From the NCBI GenBank assembly GCA_963975885.1, contig CAXBIS010000022.1, positions 1 to 47,602 on the forward strand: 47,602 bases of DNA, in the 5' to 3' direction. The DNA comes from Pseudazoarcus sp963975885 (lineage in GTDB: Bacteria; Pseudomonadota; Gammaproteobacteria; Burkholderiales; Rhodocyclaceae). The notes beneath the pieces are model-generated. The model saw only the letters and a list, made by a program, of their open reading frames with translations, had not been told where the DNA came from and did not search any database. A program made the translations under genes and the position numbers. Below, in pieces: positions 8,642 through 20,376 of this stretch. Position 1 is the stretch's first letter. Every line of letters starts with the position of its first letter.

Positions 8642-11600
8642 ATGAACGAAGATTCCGCGATCCACGCTCCACAAGCGCCTGCAGCCGACGCCGTGCAGCG
8701 CGTCGTCAAGGTCCGCCGCGACTACAACACCTGGGTCGCGAACGAGACCATGGAAGACTACGCGCTGCGCTTCACGCCGCGCAGCTTCCGCCGCTGGTCC
8801 GCGTTGCGGGTGGGCAACACGGCGTTCGGCTCGGCCTCCTTTCTGGTACTCGAAGCGGTCGGCGCGACGATGCTGGTGGGCTACGGCTTCATCAACAGCT
8901 TCTGGGCCATCCTCGCGATCGGCCTGATCATCTTCGTCACCGGTTTGCCGATCAGCCTGTATGCCGCGCGCCATGGCGTGGACATGGATCTGCTCACGCG
9001 CGGCTCGGGATTCGGCTACATCGGCTCGACCATCTCCTCGCTGGTCTATGCCTGCTTCACCTTCATCCTGTTCGCGCTCGAAGCGGCCATCATGGCCTAT
9101 GCGCTGGAACTGGCCTTCCACATCCCGCCGGCCTGGGGTTATCTGATCTGTGCGCTGGTGGTGATTCCGCTGGTCACCCACGGCATCACCGTGATCAGCC
9201 GTATCCAGACCTTCACGCAGCCCATCTGGCTGTTCCTGCTGGCGCTGCCCTTCGTTTATGTGCTCAACCAGGACGCAACCGTGCTGCAGGCGCTTTGGCA
9301 CTATCCCGGTGCATCGGGCGAGGCGGGCGGATTCAGCTGGCACCTTTTTGGTGCGGCAATGACGGTCGGCATCGCGCTGATCACCCAGATGGGGGAGCAG
9401 GCCGACTATCTGCGCTTCATGCCGGAGCGTACCGAGTCCAACAAGGGGCGCTGGCTCACCGGCGTGGTGCTCGGTGGGCCGGGCTGGGTCGTGATGGGTG
9501 TGGTCAAGATGCTCGGCGGTGCGCTGCTCGCGTGGATGCTGCTCGAACAGGGGGTGGCGGTCGAGAAGGCGGTGGACCCCAACCAGATGTATCTGCTGGG
9601 CTTCGGCCTGGTGTTCGATTCGGTGGCGTGGGCGGTCGGGGTGACCGCGCTGTTCGTGATCGTCTCGCAGCTCAAGATCAACGTCACCAATGCCTACGCC
9701 GGCTCGCTGGCGTGGTCGAACTTCTTCTCGCGACTGACGCACAGCCACCCGGGGCGCGTGGTGTGGGTGGTGTTCAACGTGCTGATCGCGCTGCTGCTGA
9801 TGGAGATGAACGTCTTCGGCGCGCTCGGTCAGGTGCTGGGGCTGTATTCGAACGTGGCGATCTCCTGGATCGTCGCGGTGGTAGCCGATCTGGTGATCAA
9901 CAAGCCGATGGGCTGGTCGCCCAGGGGCATCGAATTCAAGCGCAGCCATCTGTACGACATCAACCCGGTCGGTGTCGGGGCCATGGGCGTGGCATCCATA
10001 TTGTCGGTGGCGACCTTCGTCGGTCTGTTCGGCGAAGGCATCCAGCCCTTCGCGCCCTTCGTCGCGATGATTGCCGCCCTGGTGGTGTCGCCGCTGATTG
10101 CGTGGTGGACCCAGGGCCGCTACTACCTTGCCCGCGCGCCCGAGCCTCCGGTCGAGGGCCAGCGCAAATGCACCATCTGCAAGCAGTACTTCGAGGTCGA
10201 GGACACCAGTTTCTGCCCGGCCTATCGCGGCACCATCTGCTCGCTGTGCTGCACGCTGGACGCGCGCTGTGGCGACCTGTGCAAACCGCATGCGCGCATC
10301 AGCGCGCAGTGGGCGGCGCTGTTGCAGCGCTGCCTGCCGGCGCGGTTGCGGCCCTACCTGGACGCCGGGCTGGGCCACTATCTGCTGCTGACCGGCGGGG
10401 TCGTGTCTTTCCTCGCGCTGCTGCTGGGGTTGATCTATGTGCATGAGGCGCAGGCGCTCGGGCCGGAAGCGGCCGGGACACTCGACGGGGTGTTCCTGAA
10501 GGTTTTCGTCGCACTGTTGATCGTCGCCGGCATCGGCGCGTGGTGGATGGTGCTCGCCCACAAGAGCCGGCATGTTGCGCAGCAGGAATCCAATCGCCAG
10601 ACGCAATTGCTGGTGCGCGAGATCGAGTCGCACAAGCGTACCGACGAGCAGCTGCAGAACGCCCGGCGCGTGGCCGAGCAGGCCAATTCGGCCAAGAGCC
10701 GCTACCTGACCGCGATCAGCCACGAACTGCGCACGCCGCTCAACAGCATCCTCGGTTACGCGCAGATCCTGGACGCTGACGAAGCGATCCCGCCCAATCG
10801 CCGGCCGGCCGTCGGCGTCATCCGCAAGGGTGGCGAGCATCTGCTGTCGCTGATCGAGGGCACGCTCGACATCGCCCGCATCGAGGGCGGCAAGCTCACG
10901 CTGGACGTGCGCCCGCTGGCCTTTCCGGCCTTCATGCGCCAGATCGTCGGCCTGTTCGAACTGCAGGCACGCGACAAGGGTCTGCGCTTCACCTACGAAC
11001 CGGCCGAACCACTGCCCGAGGTCGTGCGCGCCGACGAAAAGCGTCTGCGCCAGATCCTCATCAACATCATCGGCAACGCGGTGAAGTTCACCGCGCGCGG
11101 CACGGTGCGCGTGCGTCTGTCCTGGCGTCACGAGATGGCCACCATCGAGGTCGAGGATTCCGGCCCCGGCATCGAGCCCGAAGAGCGCGCGCGTATCTTC
11201 GAGCCCTTCGAGCGCGGTCGTTCGGCGCGCGCCGGGGCGACGGCCGGCACCGGCCTGGGGCTGACCATCAGCCGCATGCTCACCGACCTGATGGGCGGCC
11301 AGATGAGCGTCGACAGCACGCCCGGTCAGGGCAGTACCTTCCGCGTGCGTCTGTTCCTGCCGCAGTTGCACGGCAAGCAGGCCGAACAGGCCCTGCCGCG
11401 CGTGCGCCGCATCGGTTACAAGGGCGTGCGTCGGCGCGTCCTCGTCGTCGACAACGAGCGCGTCGATCGCGAGCTTCTGGTCTCGGTGCTCGAGCCGCTG
11501 GGTTTCGAGGTCGCCCAGGCGACTTCCGGCGAGGAGTGCCTGGAGCGCATCGGCGACGTGCGCCCGCATCTGGTGTTCATGGATCTGGCGATGGGTGGCA

Positions 11601-12079
11601 TCGACGGCTGGGAGACGCTGCGCCGGCTGCGCGCCGGACCGCACGCGGAGGTGCCGGCCGCGATCCTGTCGGCCAACGCCTTCGACCGCAACCTCGACAA
11701 CGATGTCGGCATCGGCCCCGAGGACTTCATGCTCAAGCCCATTCGCGTCGACGACCTGCTTGGATGGATTGGCCGTCGGCTGGATCTCGAATGGGTGTGC
11801 GCCGAGGCGGGCCCCGAACCCCCGCCGGCGCCGATGCCGGCTGCAGCCGAGCCGATGAAGCTGCCCCCCGCCGCGGCGCGGCGCGAACTCGATGCGGTGA
11901 TCGAGCTGGGCTATCCGCGCGGCATCCTCGCGCGACTGGTCGAGATCGAGAACGCCCATCCCGAATGCGGCGAGTTCGTTCGCATCGCGCGCGAGATGAC
12001 GCGGGCCTTCCGTTTCGATGCGCTGCGCGACATGCTGCGCGGTGACATCGCGACCACGGAGGACGATGATGATCACTGA
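8642..12079 (+). CDS. NCS1 permease / Cys-cluster / hybrid sensor histidine kinase chimera
   Basis: This 1145-residue fusion has four parts. Residues about 30-500 form a complete purine/cytosine-permease-like NCS1 transporter with about 12 membrane segments. Residues 510-547 hold a cluster of eight cysteines (C510, C513, C525, C533, C536, C537, C543, C547) suited to binding zinc or an iron-sulfur centre. Two more membrane segments follow (about 577-600 and 617-640), then a coiled coil. The kinase core has H694 in ISHELRTPLN, an N-box asparagine at 812, and DSGPGIE and GTGLGL motifs. A receiver domain has phosphoacceptor D981 and conserved K1032; the last 100 residues are unassigned. The ATG at 8642 was chosen although no clear RBS precedes it; a TTG at 8597 is the alternative. 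By analogy with CbrA (SLC5-kinase), the permease part may sense or carry a nitrogen compound. Confidence 0.9.
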   Translation: MNEDSAIHAPQAPAADAVQRVVKVRRDYNTWVANETMEDYALRFTPRSFRRWSALRVGNTAFGSASFLVLEAVGATMLVGYGFINSFWAILAIGLIIFVTGLPISLYAARHGVDMDLLTRGSGFGYIGSTISSLVYACFTFILFALEAAIMAYALELAFHIPPAWGYLICALVVIPLVTHGITVISRIQTFTQPIWLFLLALPFVYVLNQDATVLQALWHYPGASGEAGGFSWHLFGAAMTVGIALITQMGEQADYLRFMPERTESNKGRWLTGVVLGGPGWVVMGVVKMLGGALLAWMLLEQGVAVEKAVDPNQMYLLGFGLVFDSVAWAVGVTALFVIVSQLKINVTNAYAGSLAWSNFFSRLTHSHPGRVVWVVFNVLIALLLMEMNVFGALGQVLGLYSNVAISWIVAVVADLVINKPMGWSPRGIEFKRSHLYDINPVGVGAMGVASILSVATFVGLFGEGIQPFAPFVAMIAALVVSPLIAWWTQGRYYLARAPEPPVEGQRKCTICKQYFEVEDTSFCPAYRGTICSLCCTLDARCGDLCKPHARISAQWAALLQRCLPARLRPYLDAGLGHYLLLTGGVVSFLALLLGLIYVHEAQALGPEAAGTLDGVFLKVFVALLIVAGIGAWWMVLAHKSRHVAQQESNRQTQLLVREIESHKRTDEQLQNARRVAEQANSAKSRYLTAISHELRTPLNSILGYAQILDADEAIPPNRRPAVGVIRKGGEHLLSLIEGTLDIARIEGGKLTLDVRPLAFPAFMRQIVGLFELQARDKGLRFTYEPAEPLPEVVRADEKRLRQILINIIGNAVKFTARGTVRVRLSWRHEMATIEVEDSGPGIEPEERARIFEPFERGRSARAGATAGTGLGLTISRMLTDLMGGQMSVDSTPGQGSTFRVRLFLPQLHGKQAEQALPRVRRIGYKGVRRRVLVVDNERVDRELLVSVLEPLGFEVAQATSGEECLERIGDVRPHLVFMDLAMGGIDGWETLRRLRAGPHAEVPAAILSANAFDRNLDNDVGIGPEDFMLKPIRVDDLLGWIGRRLDLEWVCAEAGPEPPPAPMPAAAEPMKLPPAAARRELDAVIELGYPRGILARLVEIENAHPECGEFVRIAREMTRAFRFDALRDMLRGDIATTEDDDDH

Positions 12080-12995
12080 CAGTGGCCAGGGCATCGTGCT
12101 GATCGTCGACGACGTGCCCGACAACCTCGCGCTGCTGCACGACGCGCTCGATGAGTCCGGCTACACCGTGCTGGTCGCCACCAGCGGCGAGGCCGCCATC
12201 GCACGCGCGCGCCAGAGCCTGCCCGACGTCGTGCTGCTCGACGCGATGATGCCGGGCATGGACGGCTTCGAGGTCGCCCGCCGGCTCAAGGCCGATTTCG
12301 CCACGCGCGCGATCCCGCTGATCTTCATGACCGGGCTGACCGAAACCGAAAACGTCGTCGCGGCGTTCGCGGCCGGCGGCGCCGACTACGTCACCAAGCC
12401 CATCCGCCCCGCCGAAGTGTTGGCCCGCATCGCCGCCCATGTGCACAACGCCCGCGAAATGCGCCAGGCGCGCACCGCGCTGGATGCCTTCGGCCAGGCC
12501 ACCGTTGCCGTGCGTGCGCGCGACGGCAAGCTCGTCTGGCAGACGCCGCTGGCGCGCAAGCTGCTGCGCGAATGGTTTGACCCGGAAAACGAGGATTGCC
12601 CCACACGCCTGGCCGACTGGCTTGCCGCCGCCCGCCGCGCCCGCGGCGAGCGACGCGAAGTTCCGCCGCTGATCGCCGCCGACGGCGAAAAGCGCCTGCT
12701 CGGGTCCTTCCACGACCAGAGCGACGACGACGGCGATGGTGAATGGCTGGTCGTGCTGCGCGAGGAAGACGACGCCAGCGCGGTCGAGACCCTGATGGCC
12801 GCCTTTGGCCTGACCGCGCGCGAAGCGGAAGTCCTGCAATGGGTCATCCGCGGCAAGACCAACCGCGACATCGGCGACATTCTCGGCACCAGCCCGCGCA
12901 CCGTGCACAAGCACCTGGAGCACGTGTTCGAAAAGCTCGGCGTGGAAACCCGCACCGCGGCGGCGGGGATGGCGATGCAGAGGTTGCAGGGATAG
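12069..12995 (+). CDS. Response regulator with receiver and LuxR-type DNA-binding domain
   Basis: This 308-residue regulator has an N-terminal receiver (VLIVDDVPDN, phosphoacceptor D58 in LLDAMMPGMDG, VTKPIRP lysine) and a C-terminal LuxR/GerE helix-turn-helix (LTAREAEVLQWVIRGKTNRDIG followed by a TSPRTVHKHLEHVF recognition region). A variable linker of about 110 residues joins them. The kinase gene's stop overlaps its start. A GGAGG at 12058-12062 favours the ATG at 12069 over the one at 12066. It is almost certainly the output partner of the permease-kinase chimera. Candidate targets are the downstream vanX-like gene or the urt operon, but neither is shown. Confidence 0.9.
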   Translation: MITDSGQGIVLIVDDVPDNLALLHDALDESGYTVLVATSGEAAIARARQSLPDVVLLDAMMPGMDGFEVARRLKADFATRAIPLIFMTGLTETENVVAAFAAGGADYVTKPIRPAEVLARIAAHVHNAREMRQARTALDAFGQATVAVRARDGKLVWQTPLARKLLREWFDPENEDCPTRLADWLAAARRARGERREVPPLIAADGEKRLLGSFHDQSDDDGDGEWLVVLREEDDASAVETLMAAFGLTAREAEVLQWVIRGKTNRDIGDILGTSPRTVHKHLEHVFEKLGVETRTAAAGMAMQRLQG

Positions 12996-13050
12996 GCCGG
13001 TTGCCTCCGGGGTGGGACAATCGGGGAGTTTCAATCGGCCCGAACTCACC

Positions 13051-13764
13051 ATGACGCTTCCGTTCCGTTCGATCCTGATGCTTTGGCTGGCGGCAGCGCC
13101 AGGATTGGCTGCCGCTTTGCCCGAAGGCTTCGTCGATGTCCCCGAGATGATTCCCGATGCCCGCTACGACATCCGCTACCTCGGCTCGGAGAACTTCATC
13201 GGACGCCCGGTCGCGGGCTACGAGCGCGCCACCTGCATCCTCAGCGCGCCGGCGGCCGAGGCGCTGGCGGCGGTGCAGCGCGAGGCCATGCTCAATGGTC
13301 TGACGCTGAAGATCTTCGACTGCTTCCGGCCGCAGCGCGCGGTGGATGATTTCGTGCGCTGGGGCCGCGACCTGCAGGATCTGAAGATGAAGACTGCCTA
13401 TTACCCGCGCGTGCCCAAGGACGAACTGTTCGAGCGCGGTTACATCGCCGAGAAGTCCGGCCACAGTCGCGGTTCCACAGTGGACCTGACGCTGGTCGTG
13501 ACCGATCCGGCGCGCGCAACACAGGTGTTGCAGGGGCCGATCACGGTCGGCGCGGAGGCCGACATGGGTTCGCCCTTTGACCTGTTCGATCCGCGCTCGC
13601 ATACGGAAAACCCGGACATGCCCGCCCATGTACGCCACAACCGCGCGTGGTTCGCTGCGCTGATGGACCACCATGGCTTCAGCAATCTGCCCGAGGAATG
13701 GTGGCACTACACCTTGCGCGACGAACCGTATCCGGACCGCTTCTTCGACTTCCCGGTGAAGTGA
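13051..13764 (+). CDS. Secreted D-Ala-D-Ala dipeptidase (VanX/DdpX family)
   Basis: This 237-residue zinc peptidase of family M15D would hydrolyse D-alanyl-D-alanine in the periplasm. It begins with a clear signal peptide (about residues 1-22, ending LAAA). Zinc ligands H138 and D145 lie in SGHSRGSTVDL, and E216 and H219 in EWWH supply the general base and third ligand. The arginine-bearing DCFRPQRAV segment is also present. The ATG at 13051 was chosen because the signal peptide starts there. Gram-negative members recycle cell-wall D-Ala-D-Ala as nutrient rather than conferring vancomycin resistance. It lies 55 bp after the response regulator and overlaps the next gene by four bases. Confidence 0.85.
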   Translation: MTLPFRSILMLWLAAAPGLAAALPEGFVDVPEMIPDARYDIRYLGSENFIGRPVAGYERATCILSAPAAEALAAVQREAMLNGLTLKIFDCFRPQRAVDDFVRWGRDLQDLKMKTAYYPRVPKDELFERGYIAEKSGHSRGSTVDLTLVVTDPARATQVLQGPITVGAEADMGSPFDLFDPRSHTENPDMPAHVRHNRAWFAALMDHHGFSNLPEEWWHYTLRDEPYPDRFFDFPVK

Positions 13765-14201
13765 AGGCAGTCGTGGCGAATGGGAGTGCGATCCCGCCGC
13801 AGATGATCGCGGCCTACGAGGCGGCCGAGTATCGCGTCGAGGTCGATCCGACCATTCATCTTCGCATCGGCCAGGCCAGCGAGGCGCTCGCGCGCCTGAT
13901 GGCCGACAAGAGCATGACCACGGCGGCCTTCCTGACGGCCTGCAACCCGCACGGCCAGATGCTCGGCGCGGCCGACAACGCAATCCGCACGGCCGCGCTG
14001 GGTGAGGAGCTGGAGCGCTTCGCGCCGCTGGTGCTGCCGGCGTGTGGCGTCGATCCGAATGGGCGCTGGCCGGATGAACCAGGCTTTCTCGCGGTCGGCT
14101 GCCCGCCCGCCATCATCGAGGCGCTGGGTCGCCGCCATCGCCAGAACGCCGTCGTGCTGTGCGGCGAGGATGCGGTGCCGCGGCTGGTGCTGTTGCGCTA
14201 G
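13761..14201 (+). CDS. DUF3293-family protein
   Basis: This 146-residue soluble protein starts at the GTG at 13761, which overlaps the dipeptidase stop (GTGAAG across AAG-TGA). The segment AAFLTACNPHGQ matches the DUF3293 hallmark LTAWNP, and FLAVGCPPAIIEALGRR matches its C-terminal part. No function is established. The overlap suggests translational coupling with the VanX-type gene, though DUF3293 genes often stand alone. Confidence 0.7.
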   Translation: MKAVVANGSAIPPQMIAAYEAAEYRVEVDPTIHLRIGQASEALARLMADKSMTTAAFLTACNPHGQMLGAADNAIRTAALGEELERFAPLVLPACGVDPNGRWPDEPGFLAVGCPPAIIEALGRRHRQNAVVLCGEDAVPRLVLLR

Positions 14202-14231
14202 CAGGGTAGCAGCGGCGGCACCGTGCTTTTG

Positions 14232-15197
<966 letters not shown>

Positions 15198-15373
15198 GGG
15201 GACGATCTCCCGGTTCGTGACAGGCAGATAGCCTGCCGTGGTCGATGCTGGTCGAACTGTACCGGCTTAGCAGGGTCTGTTGCGTGTTGCGGCAGCGCGT
15301 TCGAAGCCGATTTGGGTCAGGCGCTGCACTGCGGCAAAATACCCGATTGCTTTGCCGGTCCCCAGAGGCTGCC

Positions 15374-17251
<1,878 letters not shown>

Positions 17252-17285
17252 GCGCGCGCATTCATCCGTAATTTCGAATGAGGCC

Positions 17286-17314
17286 CGGAAACCCGCTGCT
17301 GTAGCGGATTTCCG
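17286..17314. repeat. Inverted repeat between ABC exporter and urtA
   Basis: Arms CGGAAACCCGCT and AGCGGATTTCCG (one mismatch, five-base loop GCTGT) form a stem of about 12 bp. It lies 35 bp after the exporter stop and 100 bp before urtA. No T-run follows on the plus strand, so a regulator-binding palindrome is as likely as a terminator. The rest of the 163-bp gap shows no clear sigma-54 promoter. Confidence 0.45.
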
Positions 17315-17414
17315 CGCATACGCCATGTTGCGTATTCCCGCTGCATGAGCGCGGCCCTACCCTGAACTCGCACTGCTTCATGCGATTTCCTCCAACACGT
17401 TCAGGGAGCCCCTC

Positions 17415-18668
17415 ATGCAAAACCGTCGCAACTTCATCAAGTCCCTCGTCCTTTCCGCCTCGATCGCCGCCATCGGCGTGCCCATCGGCGCGGCCGCCGC
17501 CGACACCATCAAGGTCGGCATCCTACATTCGCTCTCCGGCACGATGGCGATCTCCGAGACCGCGCTCAAGAACGTCGCGCTGATGACCATCGAGGAGATC
17601 AACGCCAACGGCGGCGTGATGGGCAAGCAGCTCGAGCCGGTGGTCGTCGACCCGGCTTCCGACTGGCCGCTGTTCGCCGAGCGCGCGCGCCAGCTCATCA
17701 CCCAGGACAAGGTTTCCGTGGTCTTCGGCTGCTGGACGTCGGTCAGCCGCAAGTCGGTGCTGCCGGTGTTCAAGGAGCTCAACGGTCTGCTGTTCTACCC
17801 GGTGCAGTACGAGGGTGAAGAACTCGAGAAGAACGTCTTCTACACCGGTGCGGCGCCCAACCAGCAGGCGATTCCGGCCACCGAGTACCTGATGAGCGAG
17901 GAAGGCGGCGGCGCCAAGCGCTTCGTGCTGCTGGGCACGGACTACGTCTATCCGCGCACCACCAACAAGATCCTGCGCGCCTTCCTCAACAGCAAGGGCA
18001 TTCCCGACTCCGACATCATGGAGGAGTACACGCCCTTCGGGCACTCCGACTACCAGACCATCATCGCCAACATCAAGAAGTTCTCGGCCGGTGGCAAGAC
18101 GGCAGTGATCTCGACCATCAACGGTGACTCCAACGTGCCGTTCTACCGCGAGCTGGGCAACGCCGGGCTGGCGGCCACCGATGTGCCGGTGGTGGCCTTC
18201 TCGGTCGGCGAGGAAGAACTGCGCGGCGTCGACACCAAGCCGCTGCTCGGCCACCTGGCCGCGTGGAACTACTTCATGTCGGTCGAGAACTCCGCCAACG
18301 AGGCCTTCGTCAGCAAGTACCGCGCGTGGGCCAAGGCCAACAACGTGCCCAACGCCGACACCGTCGTGACCAACGACCCGATGGAAGCCACCTACGTCGG
18401 CATCAACATGTGGAAGCAGGCCGTCGAGAAGGCCGGCACCACCGATGTCGACGCCGTCATCGAAGCCATGGGCGGCCAGACCTTCGACGCCCCCTCGGGC
18501 TTCACGCTGAAGATGGACGAGACCAACCACCACCTGCACAAGCCGGTGCTGATCGGCGAGGTGCGTGACGACGGCCAGTTCGACGTCGTGTGGGAGACGG
18601 ACTCCCCGATCCGCGCCCAGCCGTGGAGCCCGTACATCGAGGGCAACGAGTCCAAGCTCGGCAAGTAA
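17415..18668 (+). CDS. urtA: Urea ABC transporter substrate-binding protein
   Basis: This 417-residue periplasmic receptor of the high-affinity urea importer UrtABCDE belongs to the branched-chain amino acid-type binding proteins. The N-terminus has a twin-arginine-like signal (NRRNFIK, then a hydrophobic stretch ending GAAAA), so Tat export is possible. The mature part begins DTIKVGILHSLSGTMAISE, and FGCWTSVSRKSVLPVF plus FYPVQYEGEE are typical UrtA segments. AGGGAG sits just before the ATG. It leads the five-gene operon and is followed by a stem-loop before urtB, consistent with excess binding protein over membrane components. No urease gene is in the window. Confidence 0.95.
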   Translation: MQNRRNFIKSLVLSASIAAIGVPIGAAAADTIKVGILHSLSGTMAISETALKNVALMTIEEINANGGVMGKQLEPVVVDPASDWPLFAERARQLITQDKVSVVFGCWTSVSRKSVLPVFKELNGLLFYPVQYEGEELEKNVFYTGAAPNQQAIPATEYLMSEEGGGAKRFVLLGTDYVYPRTTNKILRAFLNSKGIPDSDIMEEYTPFGHSDYQTIIANIKKFSAGGKTAVISTINGDSNVPFYRELGNAGLAATDVPVVAFSVGEEELRGVDTKPLLGHLAAWNYFMSVENSANEAFVSKYRAWAKANNVPNADTVVTNDPMEATYVGINMWKQAVEKAGTTDVDAVIEAMGGQTFDAPSGFTLKMDETNHHLHKPVLIGEVRDDGQFDVVWETDSPIRAQPWSPYIEGNESKLGK

Positions 18669-18677
18669 GCCCGCCCG

Positions 18678-18720
18678 GGGCCGGGAGCGACGCGGCAGCC
18701 GCCGTGGCCGTTTCCGGCCC
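18678..18720 (+). other. Intercistronic stem-loop between urtA and urtB
   Basis: GGGCCGG (18678-18684) can pair with CCGGCCC (18714-18720) in a perfect 7-bp GC stem, and a small CGGC/GCCG hairpin lies inside. It occupies most of the 78-bp urtA-urtB gap and has no T-run. It is a candidate RNA-stability or partial-termination element. Confidence 0.45.
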
Positions 18721-18746
18721 TTCCCGATTTCCAGAGGTAAGCGATC

Positions 18747-20366
18747 ATGTTCCGCAGCCTGTTGCGTCTTCTCGTCCTGCTCATCGCGTTTGCCGCCGGC
18801 AGCGTGCACGCCGCCCTGCCGCCGGAGGTGCTCTCCGGCCTCGGCTCGAAGAGCTTTGGCGAGCGCATCGACGCCATCGAGGCGCTGGCGATTGCCGGGC
18901 CGGCCGGTGCCCAAGTGCTCGACGCCATCGAGGCCGGCGACTTTGGCGCGCTCGACGAGCGGCCCGTGATCGTGCGCGATGACACGGTGATCGACGTGGC
19001 CAGCGGAGAGCCCCTCGAAGCGGCTGCATCGGACGTGTCGAAACTGCGCGTGAACAACCGCGTGCGTCGCGCCATCTCGACCGCCAGAGCCGGCGTGGAA
19101 CTGGAGACCGGCAGCGAGGTGCAACGGCTCGCCGCGGCGCAGACGCTGGTCGACAACGCCTCCGAACGTCTGCTGCCGCTGTTCGATCGCGTCATCGAAA
19201 ACGAAAAGCTCGCCTCCGTGCGCGAACTCGTCGTGCTCGCGCGGGCGCGTGTGCTGCTCGGCTCGGACGATCCGGCCGATCGTCGCGCCGCCGCCCAGGC
19301 GCTGGGCGAATCCTCCGACCGTGCCGTGCTCACGCTGCTCGCGCCGCTGGTCGAGCGCCAGCCGGGCGAGGCCGGTGCGCCGGGGCCATGGAACGAGCCC
19401 GACGCGAGCGTACGCGCGGCCGCGGCCGATTCCATCACCGCCATCGAGCGCCGCGTGGCCTTCGCGGCCAACGTCGCGATCGTGTTCTCCGGCGTGTCGC
19501 TGGGTTCCATCCTGCTGCTCGCCGCGCTCGGTCTGGCGATCACCTTCGGCGTGATGGGCGTCATCAACATGGCCCATGGCGAACTGCTGATGGTCGGCGC
19601 CTACGCCACCTATCTGGTGCAGAACGTGTTCCGCACGCAGTTTCCCGAATACTTCGATTTCTACGTGCTGGCCGCCGTGCCGGTGGCCTTCTTCGTCGCC
19701 GCAGCGGTCGGCATCGTCATGGAGCGCACGGTGCTGCGCTACCTGTACGGCCGTCCGCTCGAATCCCTGCTCGCCACCTGGGGCCTGTCGCTGGTGCTGA
19801 TCCAGGCCGCGCGCGTGACCTTCGGGCCGCAGAACCTGGAGCTGTCCAACCCGTCGTGGATGTCGGGCAGCGTGGAACTGTTCGCGGGCCTGTCGCTGCC
19901 GTGGAACCGCATCGTCATCGTCGGCTTCTCGGGCTTCGTGCTGTTGCTGATCTGGCTGATGATGCAGCGCACGCGGCTGGGCATGTTCGTGCGCGCGGTC
20001 ACGCAGAACCGCCCGATGGCCGGCTGCGTGGGCGTGCCCACCGCGCGCGTCGACACCATGGCGTTTGCCATCGGCGCCGGGGTGGCCGGCCTGGGCGGGC
20101 TCGCGCTGTCGCAGATCGCCAACGTCGGCCCGGCCATGGGGCAGGGCTACATCGTCGATTCCTTCATGGTCGTCGTGCTCGGCGGCGTCGGCCAGCTTGC
20201 CGGCGCGGTGTCGGCCGCCTTCGGTCTGGGCATCTTCACCAAGTTCCTCGAAGGCTGGACGGGCGCGGTGGTCGCCAAGATCCTCGTGCTGGTCTTCATC
20301 ATCATGTTCATCCAGAAAAGACCGCAGGGCATCTTCGCCCTCAAGGGTCGTTTCGCAGACAACTAA
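18747..20366 (+). CDS. urtB: Urea ABC transporter permease with N-terminal periplasmic extension
   Basis: This 539-residue LivH-type permease has the UrtB-specific N-terminal extension: a signal-like segment (residues 1-25) and a helical HEAT-like domain to about residue 215, predicted periplasmic. The membrane domain follows (about 230-535, eight or so helices), with GVMGVINMAHGELLMVGAY and LGGVGQLAGAVSAAFGLG as family marks. It pairs with UrtC to form the channel. RBS AGAGG lies upstream of the ATG, and urtC begins 10 bp after the stop. Confidence 0.95.
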   Translation: MFRSLLRLLVLLIAFAAGSVHAALPPEVLSGLGSKSFGERIDAIEALAIAGPAGAQVLDAIEAGDFGALDERPVIVRDDTVIDVASGEPLEAAASDVSKLRVNNRVRRAISTARAGVELETGSEVQRLAAAQTLVDNASERLLPLFDRVIENEKLASVRELVVLARARVLLGSDDPADRRAAAQALGESSDRAVLTLLAPLVERQPGEAGAPGPWNEPDASVRAAAADSITAIERRVAFAANVAIVFSGVSLGSILLLAALGLAITFGVMGVINMAHGELLMVGAYATYLVQNVFRTQFPEYFDFYVLAAVPVAFFVAAAVGIVMERTVLRYLYGRPLESLLATWGLSLVLIQAARVTFGPQNLELSNPSWMSGSVELFAGLSLPWNRIVIVGFSGFVLLLIWLMMQRTRLGMFVRAVTQNRPMAGCVGVPTARVDTMAFAIGAGVAGLGGLALSQIANVGPAMGQGYIVDSFMVVVLGGVGQLAGAVSAAFGLGIFTKFLEGWTGAVVAKILVLVFIIMFIQKRPQGIFALKGRFADN

Positions 20367-20376
20367 CGGGACGACC

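Noticed and set aside
12060..12079. Frameshift fusing kinase and response regulator
   Set aside because: The overlap is a normal start-stop arrangement with its own GGAGG, and both products are complete.
8582..12124. 1180-residue minus-strand ORF opposite the permease-kinase gene
   Set aside because: Its composition is that of a GC-rich antisense shadow (R, H, Q, D-rich, no domains), while the plus strand encodes a well-defined transporter-kinase.
17252..17414. Sigma-54 promoter or NtrC site upstream of urtA
   Set aside because: No GG-N10-GC pair matches the TGGCAC-N5-TTGC consensus; CTCGCACTGCTTCATGC lacks the essential -24 GG.
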